From Theristus sp. LFF4_11 (Eukaryota > Nematoda > Chromadorea > Monhysterida > Xyalidae), in contig JASANC010000822.1 in assembly GCA_030248135.1 (NCBI GenBank), forward strand, positions 1 through 64,000: 64,000 bases of DNA. The letters are read 5' to 3'. Position numbers and translations under genes: made by a program. Below, in pieces: positions 42,716-54,930 of the stretch (position 1 is its first letter; the number at the start of each line of letters is the position of its first letter). Below the pieces are notes generated by a model that saw only the letters and a list, made by a program, of their open reading frames with translations, did no database searches and had not been told where the DNA came from.

Positions 42716-45113
42716 TTAGATCAAGATCGATTCGCTATCGGGGTAGAAGCGGACTTCCACAGAGTGCAAACCTGAAATGGCGCTTTCGACTGCCTTCGGA
42801 ATTTCAGTTAGCGACACGCGATTTCGATCTACTGCTGACGACGGTTTTCGGTACGTGGCAAACGAGCCATTGTTGCATGGTGGACTCGTCGGTACTAACA
42901 AGCAGGACATCTCGTTCGGACTGCCTGACATTACGTTCGCGCAGATTCGGCTGCTCATGATCACGTTCTCGGTTGGTGTTTCGTGTTGTATCGACGAGCG
43001 AGCGAACACATCAAACGCGGCTCGATGGTGTTCGTGTGGTTGTTGTAGCTGACCGGCGTGCGCGTTGCTGAAGGTGAACTTTCGGAGAATCGTCGACGTT
43101 ATATTCGGTGAGCTGAATCGCTGGACGATGGTCGTCCAACGTCGCTGCCAAATGCGCTCGTCCACACCAGCCGATTGATACATCGACGGCGTCATCGAGC
43201 GTTTATTGGCGTTTCGACGCTTGTCCGACGGCACGTTGCCGTGCACAATCAGTGGATTCAAGATGGTGGTGATGGACGAGAGGTAATGCGAGATCAACGT
43301 CAGCAGATGGCTGTAGCGTTCCGCGAACGTGTCGCGAAGCATCTCTGCAGCGATAAGATACAGCGGAGTGAATGAAACAGAACCATTTTGTGGACAGTTT
43401 ACTGTGGTAAACCGAAACAGCAACACCTGCAACCCAGATCAAAAATCGGACTTCCAAAGAAATCCGCGAAGCGGTGCTCGAAAAAGCATTAAGCCGACCG
43501 CACAAACCATAATCAAGCAATATAGTCAGCAGGGTCAACGGCGCCCAGCAGACGACGAACGCCAGGACGGCGCCGGCCAGATTGTAGGTGACGTTGCGGC
43601 GGCGACGTGCTGCGGCGACACGCGACTGCTCCGTGAACGTGTCCTTGTGATTCTCGTGGCTGCCCGTGATCATCACTTTGTAGACGTAGAGATAAATACG
43701 GTAGTGAGTGAACGTGATCACGATCGCCGGCATCGCAAACTGGACGATCGCCAGCGCTGTCGTGTACCAGCTGCAAAAGAGTAACACTGGAATAGTTAAA
43801 TAGTTATACAATAGTTACCGATTGAATAGTTACACTTGCACATTCACGTTGAACTTGAATGTTGTTGTTGTTGTTGTTGTTGTTGTTGTGCATTTCGTGA
43901 AAACGATATCTCTCCTCTCTGATCGAATACCTCTGCAAGAAACTGGCCATGGCGAAAATGTCAATCGTTTTTGAAATACTAAAAGCATCCGCTATGTGGA
44001 ACGAACCGCTTCAACTTTTGACTCGGCCAACTCTCCAGGCAGTAGTCGCCACAAAAGACGATCGTTTCGTGCATACTGCTCGCGAGCGTTCGACCGTCGA
44101 TCAACGAGGACGACGCGAGCACGTACGGAATGTTGACGAACGCGCTCGCGCACCAGACGCCACCGACGGCGAGCCAATTCAGCAGGTGACTCCGTCTACT
44201 GGAGCGTCGACTCCGAGCGCTGGTGACGTGGAAATGCTTGTCGCACGACATCGACAGCAAAGTCAAGCTGATGCTGACGACCGAGATCGACTGAAACACC
44301 GGCATAACACGGCACAAGAGATCGCTGCAAGAGAACGCGGCAACTTGGGTTACGGTACATTTTAACCTCACCCCCCCCCCCCCCGCCAGATGACCATGAT
44401 CTTTTTTGTTGGTCCCGAGATTCAATGCGCGCATGACGCGAGAATTCAAAATTGGTAATATCATCCGAGTCCCCGTAATAAGGTCGGGTCGCTTAGTCTA
44501 TATTCTGAATCACCACATAAAAATTTAAAGATAGCTTCCTTTCACGTTTACAACCGCAGTCGCAGTGCTTAAACAAAAGATAATGATCAATTCAGTCTTC
44601 AATATTGCTCTGCGCTCACCTGAACACCCATTTCTTCCAGAAAATGGTGGCGACCGTGAACGGAATCGAGACGCACAGCATCAAGTTCGAGCACATCAGA
44701 TTCACGACCAGATACTCGTAGACTTTCAGCGGGCGAAACACTCGACGTCGCCGGTCTCGCGCTGCGTGCGCCGCTTTCATCGGCGTGTCGCCCGACTGCG
44801 CCGTGAGCAGCGCCCGCTGCCGCTGCGGTTGCGCTGCCGTTTGTATCTGCGTCTCAGGACCGTTCACGGTGGTTTGGAAGTTCGTCCGACACAGGTAGCG
44901 ACTACGACTGAAGTAGAGCACGTGCGCGATCACGTTACCGTTCAGTATCAGCGCCGATGTTAACAGGCAGCTGTATAGAGCGACGGCGACCAGCTGAACG
45001 GACAGTTCACCGGTGAATTCCGGCGTTTTGAACTGTATCGACAGATGCGCGTTGTATTCGAGACAGCTACGATTGGTGTTGTTTGGATTTTGATAATTTT
45101 GTTCGTGCGCCAT
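42716..45113 (-). CDS. Class-A (rhodopsin-like) GPCR, probably peptide receptor
   Basis: Four exons: 45113-44620, 44324-44016, 43770-43508 and 43344-42716, giving 1695 nt or 564 residues. The extracellular N-terminus has NRS and NTN sites. TM1 contains LILNGNVIAHVL. TM2 contains YLVVNLMCSNLML. ECL1 has W-x-F before the TM3 cysteine (DLLCRV), and ECL2 has FCGDYCLESWPS. TM5 contains FAMPAIVI, TM6 VVCWAPLTLL and TM7 SSITTILNPLIVHG, followed by a long cytoplasmic tail of about 190 residues. ICL1 carries a ~65-residue insertion rich in Gln/Arg. Three usual class-A positions differ: the TM2 Asp is Asn, DRY is DKH, and NPxxY is NPLIV. The W-x-F/CWxP pattern and ECL2 wording suggest the neuropeptide-Y/F-like group, but the ligand is unknown. 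Confidence 0.85.
43861..43890. repeat. (TTG)n microsatellite in GPCR intron 2
   Basis: Nine to ten uninterrupted GTT units between exons 2 and 3 of the GPCR gene. Likely length-polymorphic. Confidence 0.9.
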
Positions 45114-46661
45114 TTTATATATTCAAGTTGCTTTAGTTGAAGTCAGTTCGATACTTGCGCGTGGGCAACTGCAGATTACTAGAGTTATAAATTACAAAAA
45201 CTGTCGGAGTTGTAATATGATGCGTCACTAAGCATACATAATATTGCAATATGTGTAGTCAATGGAAATGCAACGCTTTCGACGGTTCGACGGAGAAACA
45301 AAGCATAAAGACATAGAGCAGCGGATGAAGATGTAATTTGACGAAAAACTTGATATTTTCAGACAGCCACTGTAATATATGTGCATGTCATTCGTGCACT
45401 CTAGCGTTTGAGTCTGGCATGCTGATTTGCTGGAACGAGTTTGTTGCACCAACCAGTGGACCCAATTTGAATCAGCTGTCGAATAACTTGACTTGCAGTA
45501 TAACTGTATAAACTAATTAAATGACATTGTATAGCTTCACGTAGCTTTACAGTGTGAAACTTCAGGACATCATTAGAAAACCAGCGATCGGCTTACCCAT
45601 TCAGGCGGCTTATCTTTTGTTCAGTTTCAAGTGTCAAAGAACAAACAAATGTATTGCAGGGAACGACCATATTCTAGCCTTGGTAAAGCCCTAGTCTTAA
45701 AATGACAACTGCGCTCAGTTGTTAGTATTGCAGTTAGATGCACTGTATTCAGCTGGGACTTTACAGTTACCATTAAATTCAGCAACCATTCCATGCTGGC
45801 TTATCAAAAGGATTAGCAGAGTACGTAAAAATGCAACCAAAATTTAGTTGGAACGTCTGACCCGATCTTTTTCCAAAAACGCACCTAGAAGAAGTGAAAA
45901 CAAAAAAATACTCGCAGATTTGAACAACAACAGCTATTAATTGGATGGAAGCGGGCAGGACCAATTCACAAACAATTCACCAACATAGCATAAACAAAAA
46001 ATTCGTACCAAATACGAAAAAAATGGAATACTGGCTTAGCAACTTGTTCGTGTGGCGGGCTGTTTAGATCAATTGATGTCATAGAAGTGCTACGGTATCG
46101 TGATAATGTGGTAATCTGCCACCATGCGGTGAACGCCACGCCAGCACACCGCCGCACAGGTACAATTGGTGCATATCAATGGAATGAAAACGTTAACGAA
46201 ACACTGGTAAATAAAACACAATAAAGTAAATGCACACACCAGAAAGTTAATAATTAAAACTTTGATTAAATGTAAAATTGGTATTTTGATGGCGATTTAC
46301 CATTGTTTGTTGATATCCGGCTTTTACAACAATGCAATTGATTTAAAAACTCAGATTTAGGTAAATCTGTAATTTCTTGATTTTCCACAATCATTAATGC
46401 ATAAAATGCGTTTTGAAGTTGAAATCGCGTTTGCCATTGCATGCACACAAATTAGAACCACATAATCACCGACTATGGTAAAAAAAATCTAAAACCCGAA
46501 AGGTTTAACAGATGATTTCATGACAAACAATCATTAATGCATAAAATGCGTTTTGAAGTTGAAATCGCGTTTGCCATTGCATGCACACAAATTAGAACCA
46601 CATAATCACCGACTATGGTAAAAAAAATCTAAAACCCGAAACGGAGCTGTTGTAAGAGTGA
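45114..46661. other. GPCR-homeobox spacer
   Basis: 1.5 kb of AT-rich DNA with no supported exon. At its right end is a direct duplication: about 113 bp starting at 46387 is repeated almost exactly starting at 46527 (period about 140 bp), just 3' of the homeobox stop codon. Confidence 0.5.
46387..46640. repeat. Recent ~140-bp tandem duplication
   Basis: AATCATTAATGCATAAAATG through AAAAAATCTAAAACCCGAAA occurs twice with essentially no differences. This implies a very young duplication or an assembly artefact. Confidence 0.9.
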
Positions 46662-49600
46662 TCAGCACACAGTAGACCAACAAGATTGATGATCGTTCGT
46701 ATTACGATTTCTGTGGCTGTCTTGGATGTGCTGATGATGCGATGTTGTTGTGGTACATTCTTTACGGAACTTGCTTCGACGGTTTTGAAACCATATCCGA
46801 ACCTGATATATGTAAATTAAAAAAAAGTCATTTTGGCGAATGGCAAGCTTTCCGGCCGCCTCTGAAGCCTTGCAAGCACTTTGATTTGGTTTACTGTACA
46901 CAGTGTTTCAGAAGTAGTGGGCAGGTGTTTGATGCGTTATTTCTTGAGTGTGTTGAAACATATTCAATAAAATTTTTGTTGTTCAAGAAGATTTAACTCA
47001 GGGTTGGGCAAAATTTCAGAGAAGTTCATTCGCCTACACACGAGTGACGGAGCAAAAAACCAAAAAGTTTCAAAAATGAACCAGAAAATACCAGATCACA
47101 CGATACTACCGAACAACAAAGGACAACACTCAATGCAAAGGGGTTGGGTCAAGGAGCAAGTGTACTCGAGACAACCGGCGACCATCGCCCAGCGAAAACA
47201 ATAAAACCTCTGAGGCCTTCGCATCGATACCAGCGTACAGGCGCGAGAAGGCGGTTATGGCCGTGACAGATAGATGCAAGCGACGCATTGAGGCTCATGG
47301 TGAACATTTTGAGAAGTTTGATTGAGTTGACTGTTGTCGTTGTTGTTGTTTGCTGTTATCGCCACACACACATTTAGAAGTGTTCTTTTGAATGTTTGCA
47401 TTGAGTGTTGTCCTTTGTTGTCCGGTGGTATCGTGTGATCTGGTATTTTCCCGACCATTTTTGAAACTTTTTTGTGTTTTGCTCTGTCATTCGTGTGCAA
47501 ATGAATGAAGTTTTCTGAAATTTTGCATAAATCTAAGTTAAGTCTTCCTGAACAACCGTCTAAAATTTCATTGAATTCGGTTCAACTCGAGGAATAACGC
47601 GTCAAACACTTACCCACTACTTTTGAAGCACCCTGTATTCATTACACGTCTGGCGGCACCAATGATTTGCTTAACCGCTCTAACAGAGATACACGTTTGA
47701 AAAGGCTACGACACAGCGGTTTGTTAGTTTATTGTTTATAGGGTCGTTTTGCGAATGCTGCTGCGAAAGGAAACATTTTCAATCGAAGCAATTTTGTTCG
47801 TTCTTAAGGTCCATTTATACCTGACGCATGCGAGATGTACGTCGACGGAAAACATGGTACCTGACGTGACGTGACGTGACGTGTCGTGTGCATGCGCATA
47901 CGTCAGGAGTAAACGTGCCTTGCTTTCTCTTAGTTTCTCTTGCTTCGTTAGCATCCAAATTATCAAAAAAATAATGGTGCAAGCATTGCGGTTCAAAATG
48001 TTTCGGTCGTGCCTTAACGCGATTCAACAAATCGGTGACAATACAAAAACACGGAAGACGAAAACAATGCAGCCATACAAGTGTGGGCTGGGCACGAATA
48101 ATCCAGAAAAACAAGCACATTTGAAAACGAACAGAGCTTCTTCTGTACTGCATGTGCATTTACCGACCTGTGTTTCAGTCAAATTCAAGCGTACCGCCAG
48201 TGCTTCCCGATCGGAGCCGACAATGTACTGCTGCTGACGAAACCAGCGTTCTAATTCGGCCACCTAAAACGCAATACTATTACCGTATTACCCCCATTAA
48301 ACCCCCCCCCCACCATTAATCCCCCCCCACCAATAAACCCCCACCCCCCGACCAGTTTCCGAATAATCCCCCCCACAAATAATCCCCCATGGGGGTTAAT
48401 TGGAAACCTGTTTGAAACACATACCTAGCGAATTCAGTGGCTGAATGCAGTGACATTGGTGAAATTGTGCTACCAAAGGCCCCAAAGGGATGAGTTAATG
48501 GTAATTTCATTACAAAAGGCTGTTACAAAAGGAAATCTCTGTGAAAAGTAGAAGTTTCTGCGACTTTCTTGCCTGCCATGCAAGGTATTTTTGCCATTTT
48601 TCAACAAACCCCCACCCCTAGAATTTTTTTGTAAATAAACCCCCCCCCCCACCAATAATCCCCCCCCACCAATAAACCCCCACCCCTAAAAGTCGCTGAC
48701 GTATTAATCCCCCATGGGGGTTTATTGGGGGTAATACGGTATGTCATAAGTATTCTTCTTGATATGAAAAAGTGTAATGCCGAAAGTCGCACACAGACAA
48801 AGAATAAAACCACTAATCACAACAAAATAAACGTTCGATATCTGCATTTCAATCACATTGTATAAGCAAATATCTAGATCATCATTAAGTATTCTGTTCA
48901 CGAACACAAATGTTCCGCAGCGTTTCATCTTCACTTAATTTCTTCATAATTAGCTCAATTCAACTATTAGCACTTGTTGTGCGAAATGTAATGCAGTTTC
49001 GAACGCCCACACGTTCACAAAGGATTCTTAAAAAATAAAGTTATGCTTCAATAAGCAAAAACAACGAGTCCACAACCTGATTATTATCGTATACGGTACG
49101 CTGTTTGCGCGAGTTGCCAACAGTACGACCGAAATGATGACTCTCCATCGCAGCCGTTGTCTGGTCTGTGGAAGATGCATCGGAAGAGTCTTGATGATAG
49201 TAGAGCGAGGTTAGATTGGTGGATGTGCGTGCTGAAACAAACTCGTACGCACTAAAACTAGGAAGTGGTATGTTTCTTTAAAACTGCTACTTTTGCCGCA
49301 GAATACAGAGCATGCAAAACTTTGAATTACAGTTGCAGCTTGCTTTCTTGCAACCTTTCTCCCGTTCTTTCCACTTGCGCGAGCAAAGTATTCTGCAAAA
49401 AAGTGACACGTTTAAACATACACACAGTACCTAATCTACGCTGATGACATAATTAATTAAGAAAAATACTACAACTGTTTACAATGTTTGATTGTGTACA
49501 ATGAAGATGTAACCAGAATCACCGCAACTTACCGATGGATTCAATGCCAACCGTCGACGCAGTTGGCAACGTCAAGCCCATGAGTGCTGCCCGCTGCTGC

Positions 49601-50235
49601 TGCTGCTGTTGCAACCAACATGAGGTCATTGCATTTTGAGGATCGGTATTCGTACCGTCGGAACCGGTGGAAAAGTCTTCAAACGAGTCCGGCGAATGCT
49701 GTCGTCGATTTTTCAACTTTTCTTCGCCAGAACTATTCATGTGCGACGGCCAAAGCGCGCCGTTCACTGCTTTTTCTTGATTCGCTCTGTTGACATCTTT
49801 CGACGACACCAAAAGCAATCGGTCAATCGAGAAGTCACTGAACGTCTGATTCTCGCGGCGACCCTTTTTCTGTGCTTCCTCCGCCGCGTTCGACATGCTG
49901 AGCGCCGGTATCTTCGGTGTGGACGTTGAATTTCTGCAGCTGCGCTTTGTGTCGTTGATTGACGCAACGCTCGCAGTGGGCGACTCTTCCTCGGAGCTGA
50001 ATTGCTCGGTATCGATCGTCTGCTGATCGGTCAGACGACCATCGCGAGGCAACTTCTTGTTAGTCGACTCTTGTTGACAGTGAAATTGACCACTAATTGG
50101 CAGCAAAGGTGACAAATGGCCGTTATTGGCAAACATTGCTGTTGTGGATGGCAAGCAGTCAGAGAACGCCAACAGATGACTCGCCGAATGCGGCAGTGGA
50201 TTCAACGCCATTGCTGAAATTCTTCGACACTCCAT
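46662..50235 (-). CDS. Divergent Distal-less/EMX-like homeobox transcription factor
   Basis: Four exons: 50235-49533, 49231-49077, 48263-48168 and 46802-46662, giving 1095 nt or 364 residues. The homeodomain spans exons 2-4: RKQRTVYDNNQ, then VAELERWFRQQQYIVGSDRE, then ALAVRLNLTETQ, then VRIWFQNRRSKFRKE. Helix 3 keeps W48, F49, N51 and R53, with Gln at position 50. RKxRT-Y and IWFQNRRSKF resemble Distal-less, while QYIVG recalls the EMX/VAX/NOT group, so the class is uncertain. The N-terminal exon encodes SDFSIDRLLLV, an eh1 Groucho-binding motif, and a Gln run (CWLQQQQQQR). Only about 31 residues follow the homeodomain. Upstream ATG candidates exist at 50388 and 50211; 50235 was chosen as a moderate compromise. 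Confidence 0.82.
46895..47640. repeat. Long-TIR foldback element (~260-bp arms) in homeobox intron 3
   Basis: The left arm starts CAGTGTTTCAGAAGTAGTGG and runs to about 47145. The right arm, read on the minus strand, starts CAGGGTGCTTCAAAAGTAGTGG and runs from 47637 back to about 47395. Shared words include TGTTTGA-GCGTTATT, CAAAATTTC, GACGGAGCAAAA and CAACACTCAATGCAAA. About 250 bp of unique centre holds no transposase. It is a non-autonomous DNA transposon inserted in the intron. Confidence 0.8.
47807..47926. repeat. MITE with CCTGACG termini and internal (TGACG)n, copy 2
   Basis: AAGGTCCATTTATACCTGAC at the left and GTCAGGAGTAAACGTGCCTT at the right surround GACGTGACGTGACGTGACGT. Same family as 38499-38640, here in the homeobox intron. 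Confidence 0.75.
48281..48742. repeat. C-rich foldback element with TACCGTATTACCCCC termini
   Basis: TACCGTATTACCCCCATTAA at the left is mirrored by TTATTGGGGGTAATACGGTA at the right. Next to both ends are further palindromes CCCCCATGGGGG and runs such as CCCCCCCCACCAATAA. The left end is only about 18 bp from the acceptor of the middle homeodomain exon (48263), so the element supplies part of that intron's 3' region. Confidence 0.8.
49265..49430. repeat. MITE with TTTAAA...GCAGAATAC termini, copy 2
   Basis: TATGTTTCTTTAAAACTGCT through GCAGAATACAGAGCATGC at the left is mirrored by GCAAAGTATTCTGC and AAGTGACACGTTTAAACATA at the right. Related to the element at 39768-39950. It lies in homeobox intron 1. 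Confidence 0.6.
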
Positions 50236-50388
50236 TATCGTCAAGCCAATAAAAACCAACTGAAAAGAGTCAACTGAAAGCTCCTCAACCACCGGCTTAA
50301 AACCTCTAAATTCTAAAAAAAAAATATTCAGCCGCTCAAAGGTTTTTTCACCAACTGTACATAGATCAACATGATGAATTTGTTGCAA

Positions 50389-53300
50389 TTTTACTTTTCC
50401 ACGAGCAAAAAAACGAGAAACAGATGTTATATAAAAGAGCCGCCAACTTTAATGATAACCGAACTCAGACAGAGAGCACGCAGAAATAATAAAAAATGCA
50501 AAGCTGCTAACAAAAAGACCAATGCCATGATTTGGCCAAGATGTGAAAAGAATTTTTAAATTTCTTTGGGTGGTGAGGCCCAGACAAATCTTGCGTCTGA
50601 AAACAGAACATAAAAAACTGAATTGGAATAAGATCACGGATAAAAAAGCTTACACCGCCATGCCTGCATAGTTTAATTCAAGCCCACAGGGAATACTTAA
50701 CACATTTTGTGTTTTTCTTCCACACCGCAGACATAGCACCAGCAGACCATGCCAGGTGCACATGAAAACGAAACTGTACTGAGAACACTGTACAGCAAAT
50801 GTAAGCGAAACTGAACAATGGTATATGAATGATGTAGAAAGTTTATTTCTCTTTTCTGCCGACATTGATTACCGTGAATTGGGTGTATATCACTTCAGGC
50901 TTTTGACCAACAATTATTATTATTACAGCATCTGCCTGCACTTTCACAATACTATGATTTATGAAAGCCAGGTGTTGGAATTTCTAAATTAAACAGCACC
51001 GTAACCAGCAAATACAACACTGAATGTTGCTAAGAAGAGTTCTTTTTTGTCGGAAAATTTCTGAAATGACAAAGGGTTACAAACAGTTTTGAGTATGCAA
51101 CATGGCAAACGCTATTAGACATGCTAATCGGTCGACCTAAGCTGATAATGATATGGACGAATGAAATGGAAGTATTATAAAAAACGATATTGCTTATGGA
51201 AAAATGCCAGAACCGAATCGAGAATGCGATGATGAAACGATGCGAACGGATGCGGGAATCGTAACATGCAAGCGAGATGTAACTGTTTGAGGTTTTTAGA
51301 CGAGATTGAGTGAACAGCAAAAACGGTCAGAGGTCAGTTACTGTTGTTGCGGTTGCCTGGCGTTTTGTACGTTCGAACGTTAAGCCGATTACACACCGTC
51401 CACAATAAAAGGTGACATACTCCATTTCATTCAGATCGTAATTACGAAATTTGTTTAGTTAAATTAGACATCTTATTCACACTCAGTTTTCAGTACAGTA
51501 CACAATTTGATGTTACAGCATGTAGATAAAACATCACCGTGAACTGCGCGGTGCGACACAAAGTCAATTTCAGTCGAAAAGCAAAACACGATCTGTCCGT
51601 GCTAATTATCTGCTTGACTAAACGCAATATAATGCTAATCATAATATGCTGTGGTCAAAAAGATTATATTGTCTTCTTATACGATGAAGAATACAATAAT
51701 TACAACAGTGTCCTGATGTGTAAATGTAAATCAGATTTTCATTTTATTTATAGTTAAGATCACCGACAATAATATTATAAGTGTAATTGAGAACACATGT
51801 TTCGTCTGCAGCAAAACCGTGCCTAGATGCTCAAAAACCATTTCTATTCAATAGGTTTTTTTACGGCAGACGCGGATCTTAGTTTGTTGGCCAGGCGTGA
51901 AAAATGCCAAATGGTTAGAAAGATTATCGTATTAAAGGGCATCATGTTTTTTGTTAATGTATCAGTTTGCATCGGATAGAGCGACAAACGAAAAAACGAT
52001 AAATGTCCAGGTTTTTCCAATCGCGAAAATAAGCCAATAAAAATATCTCTACACGGGGTATATTTATAGAGAATACTGTATTTGTGTTTTTTATTCGAAA
52101 AAAGGAGGGGTGAAAATGATAAATGACGTGCAAGAATATCAAGCGGCGCTCGAAACAGTGAACAATACCGATAGCCCGATACAAATTTTAAAATAGGTAA
52201 TGGTGCTAATTTTTTTACGATCACCGCTGAGGTCGTGGGGGAGTCGGAGAATTATGAGGCCGTAAAACGGAGCGCATCTGATAATCGTTTTTATTTTGAT
52301 CATCTGCTTTTTGCTATGTTCTTGTTCGTTAGTTTTACCATACAGTATGACAAAGGCTCATAAAACAAGGAGGGGAAAAGGCAAATCACAATTGACCGTT
52401 CACCTGACACAGTACACTAGTAACTGACACACCTAAATAGAAAACTAGAAACGGTCCGCCTCAAATTGGATGATATGGTTATCAAAAACCTATACATGGA
52501 AAAAGGGATGTGATTTGTGAAGCGAGTCAATGACAGGGTTTCTCGAGATAAATTTTAAAATTACTTTACAATTTACTTTAAAATGGAGAAAAACGTTGGC
52601 TTAAACTTTTGAATTACTATTGATTGGAAGTTATGGAACATCCTTGGCCTTCGAACAAGAAACGACTTGAAGAGAAGTTTCCGCGCATAATTGAACTTTC
52701 AAAACAGCAATGCAACAACTCAGGCGCAAAAAAACAAATAAAAGATGTTGTTTACTGTTGATGAAATCAGTCAATTAAATATATAAATAAAAAGAAAAAT
52801 AGTATTGTAGTGCCGTTTAAAACAGTGCAACGTTGTACGTAGTTACAGCAATCAGAAACAAATTATCGAATCAATCAAACAGTAAACTTTGATTGGATTC
52901 CATTCCAATGGAAAAAAACTGCGTCATTTGTATGTGACAGGCACGCACATAAACATAATTGAATAAATGTTTGCAAAATGTAAGTCATATTAGTGAGTTG
53001 AAACAGGCATGGTTAATAAAAACGAGCAATAAATTGTTGCATCAACACAGTAAATTATTAGAAGTGTTTAATCAATTTACAATTATAACTAACAGGCAGA
53101 CAAATAGATGTTCAGTTAATGTTCGAAATTTATTTCAGCAAACTATGCCTTGGCCTGTTCGTTGACGCAGGGCAAACGCAGATTACTTTATAACTGATCT
53201 TTTCAAAATGATGACAGTGCACAAATTAAACGACAATTATTTGCGGTCAGCAAGCGCGCGTCGCACATTATCCGCGTGGCGCGTGTCTGTGACAAATTTA

Positions 53301-54120
53301 AAAAATGCAGGATTTTTTTTCGTTTTTTTCTTATAATTTACAAATTAGAAACTATTTTTGTGACTGTGCATACGCGCACAACAGCGCCGGGGTGTCCATT
53401 GAGACAAAATCGTTTGATGTTGATCGATCAGAGTTACATTATTCACTCCCACTATTCGCTTCCACTATTCACTCTAGTTAATTAGAGACATTACATTATA
53501 TTACATTAAATATTACATTTCAATAATACATGTTACATTACAGTCTGAAAAGGAAACATAAAAACAATCAATTATCGAGTGAAATAAATCGCATGACAGA
53601 AAACCTCGGACACAAATCAATTTCGGAATCATTTTAATATTAAAAAATAGTTTTCAAACGACCGTTTGATCCATGAAAATGAATGACTGACTGCATATCA
53701 TAATAATGATGATCGGCTTTTTTGCAAGCATGATTTTCATTATGCTAGCCACCCGTATCCTGTTTAATACATCAGACAAAAAATATTTCGATCAACGATT
53801 GCAAAAAATAACGCAACTAAAAAAAGATTTTACGGTCGCTTTGTGAAAATCAAGCGTAATGCCGGGAAATGCCACTCCAAACGATGTCTTCTGTGGGCGT
53901 TTATTGTCATAATAACGGCCGATTTTTTATTTGGCACATTTCGAAAACACGACGTTCTTCACGCGTTTTTTCTCATCTCGCTTGTTGAAAAAATCTTCAT
54001 TTTACAGTAATAGGTTCTTCTGTTTTCTTTGAAATATCTTCAATTTCTTTAACACTGACAAAACATAAAATGTGAAAAAACAGAAATGATAAAAATTTAA
54101 AATAAAAATAATTTTCGAGT
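50389..54120. other. Gene-poor AT-rich region
   Basis: 3.7 kb with only short open frames that show no family motif, no repeated structure I could define and no splice-bounded exon. Cis-regulatory DNA for the homeobox gene may lie here, but nothing specific is visible. Confidence 0.4.
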
Positions 54121-54359
54121 TGTCAAAACTAAAAGTACCGCGCGACGGTTACTCCAATTCAGGTTACCCCAATCCATGGTGTACCACAGAGAGCATGTGT
54201 GGAGGACCGCGAAAGCAACAGCAAGCCTTTATTGCATAAACAATAGTTGAACTCTCCGTTAAATAACAACGTGTTTCGGCTGGCTAACTGGCCGAATACC
54301 CATTTTTGGATACCTTGCAAACTCTGACAACCTTAAGTATGGTTTGACGGTTTTCAATG

Positions 54360-54930
54360 TCACTGGCAGACAAACAGGTACAGTCCCTCTGGATAATATA
54401 TGCAACATGACGTGATGACCAACTAATCAGCGCTGAGAATTGCTCATGACCAACCAATCAGCGCTGAAAATTGCAATAACCAACCAATCAGCTAGTTGCA
54501 TATATTAGCGAGATAGACTGTAGTGTCTGGTGTTGGCGGTCGCCGGCAAGCATAGACCCAACAGCCTAGTACACAGACACCCGTATCTGGACATCTGTGT
54601 CGTGACTCGTGATACTGGTCATACCAAACTTCGCAAGCCCATATGCCCCGGCTCGGCCTACGGGTTGTTGTTCTTTGCCGGAGCGCAACGCTCCGGAGGG
54701 GCGAAGCAGAGTTGCGCTGACATTTGCGACCGAGGCCGCCGGTTCCACTCCGAGGAAGCGCCAGCGTCGGAACCTCGGCCTCGGCCTACGGGTCAGCCAC
54801 CATGCATGCTTGCGGGTCTGCTCAAGGGGTACACCACGGCGTTGAACGGGTCAGCTCCAAGGTCCACTCATACCATTACTACCAACATGATTTCAGTCCA
54901 GTCAGCCAACAACTGAAACTGAAGTTAAGT
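54360..54930 (+). repeat. GC-rich island with TATA-like lead, possible solo LTR or dispersed repeat
   Basis: Between 54540 and 54860 base composition jumps to GC-rich inside AT-rich DNA. It is preceded by CCAACCAATCAGCGCTGA repeated two to three times (54419-54490) and by a GCATATATTAG TATA-like word. A palindromic GAGCGCAACGCTCCGG lies at 54680. The open frame across the island has no known domain. A solo LTR or promoter-bearing repeat fits, but terminal repeats were not demonstrated. Confidence 0.3.

Noticed and set aside
44016..44365. Plus-strand frame over 43949-44365
   Set aside because: Antisense shadow of GPCR exon 2, which has clear transmembrane signatures on the minus strand.
54530..54916. 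128-codon frame over the GC-rich island
   Set aside because: No domain, no splice partners and overlapping alternative frames; probably due to few stops in GC-rich sequence.
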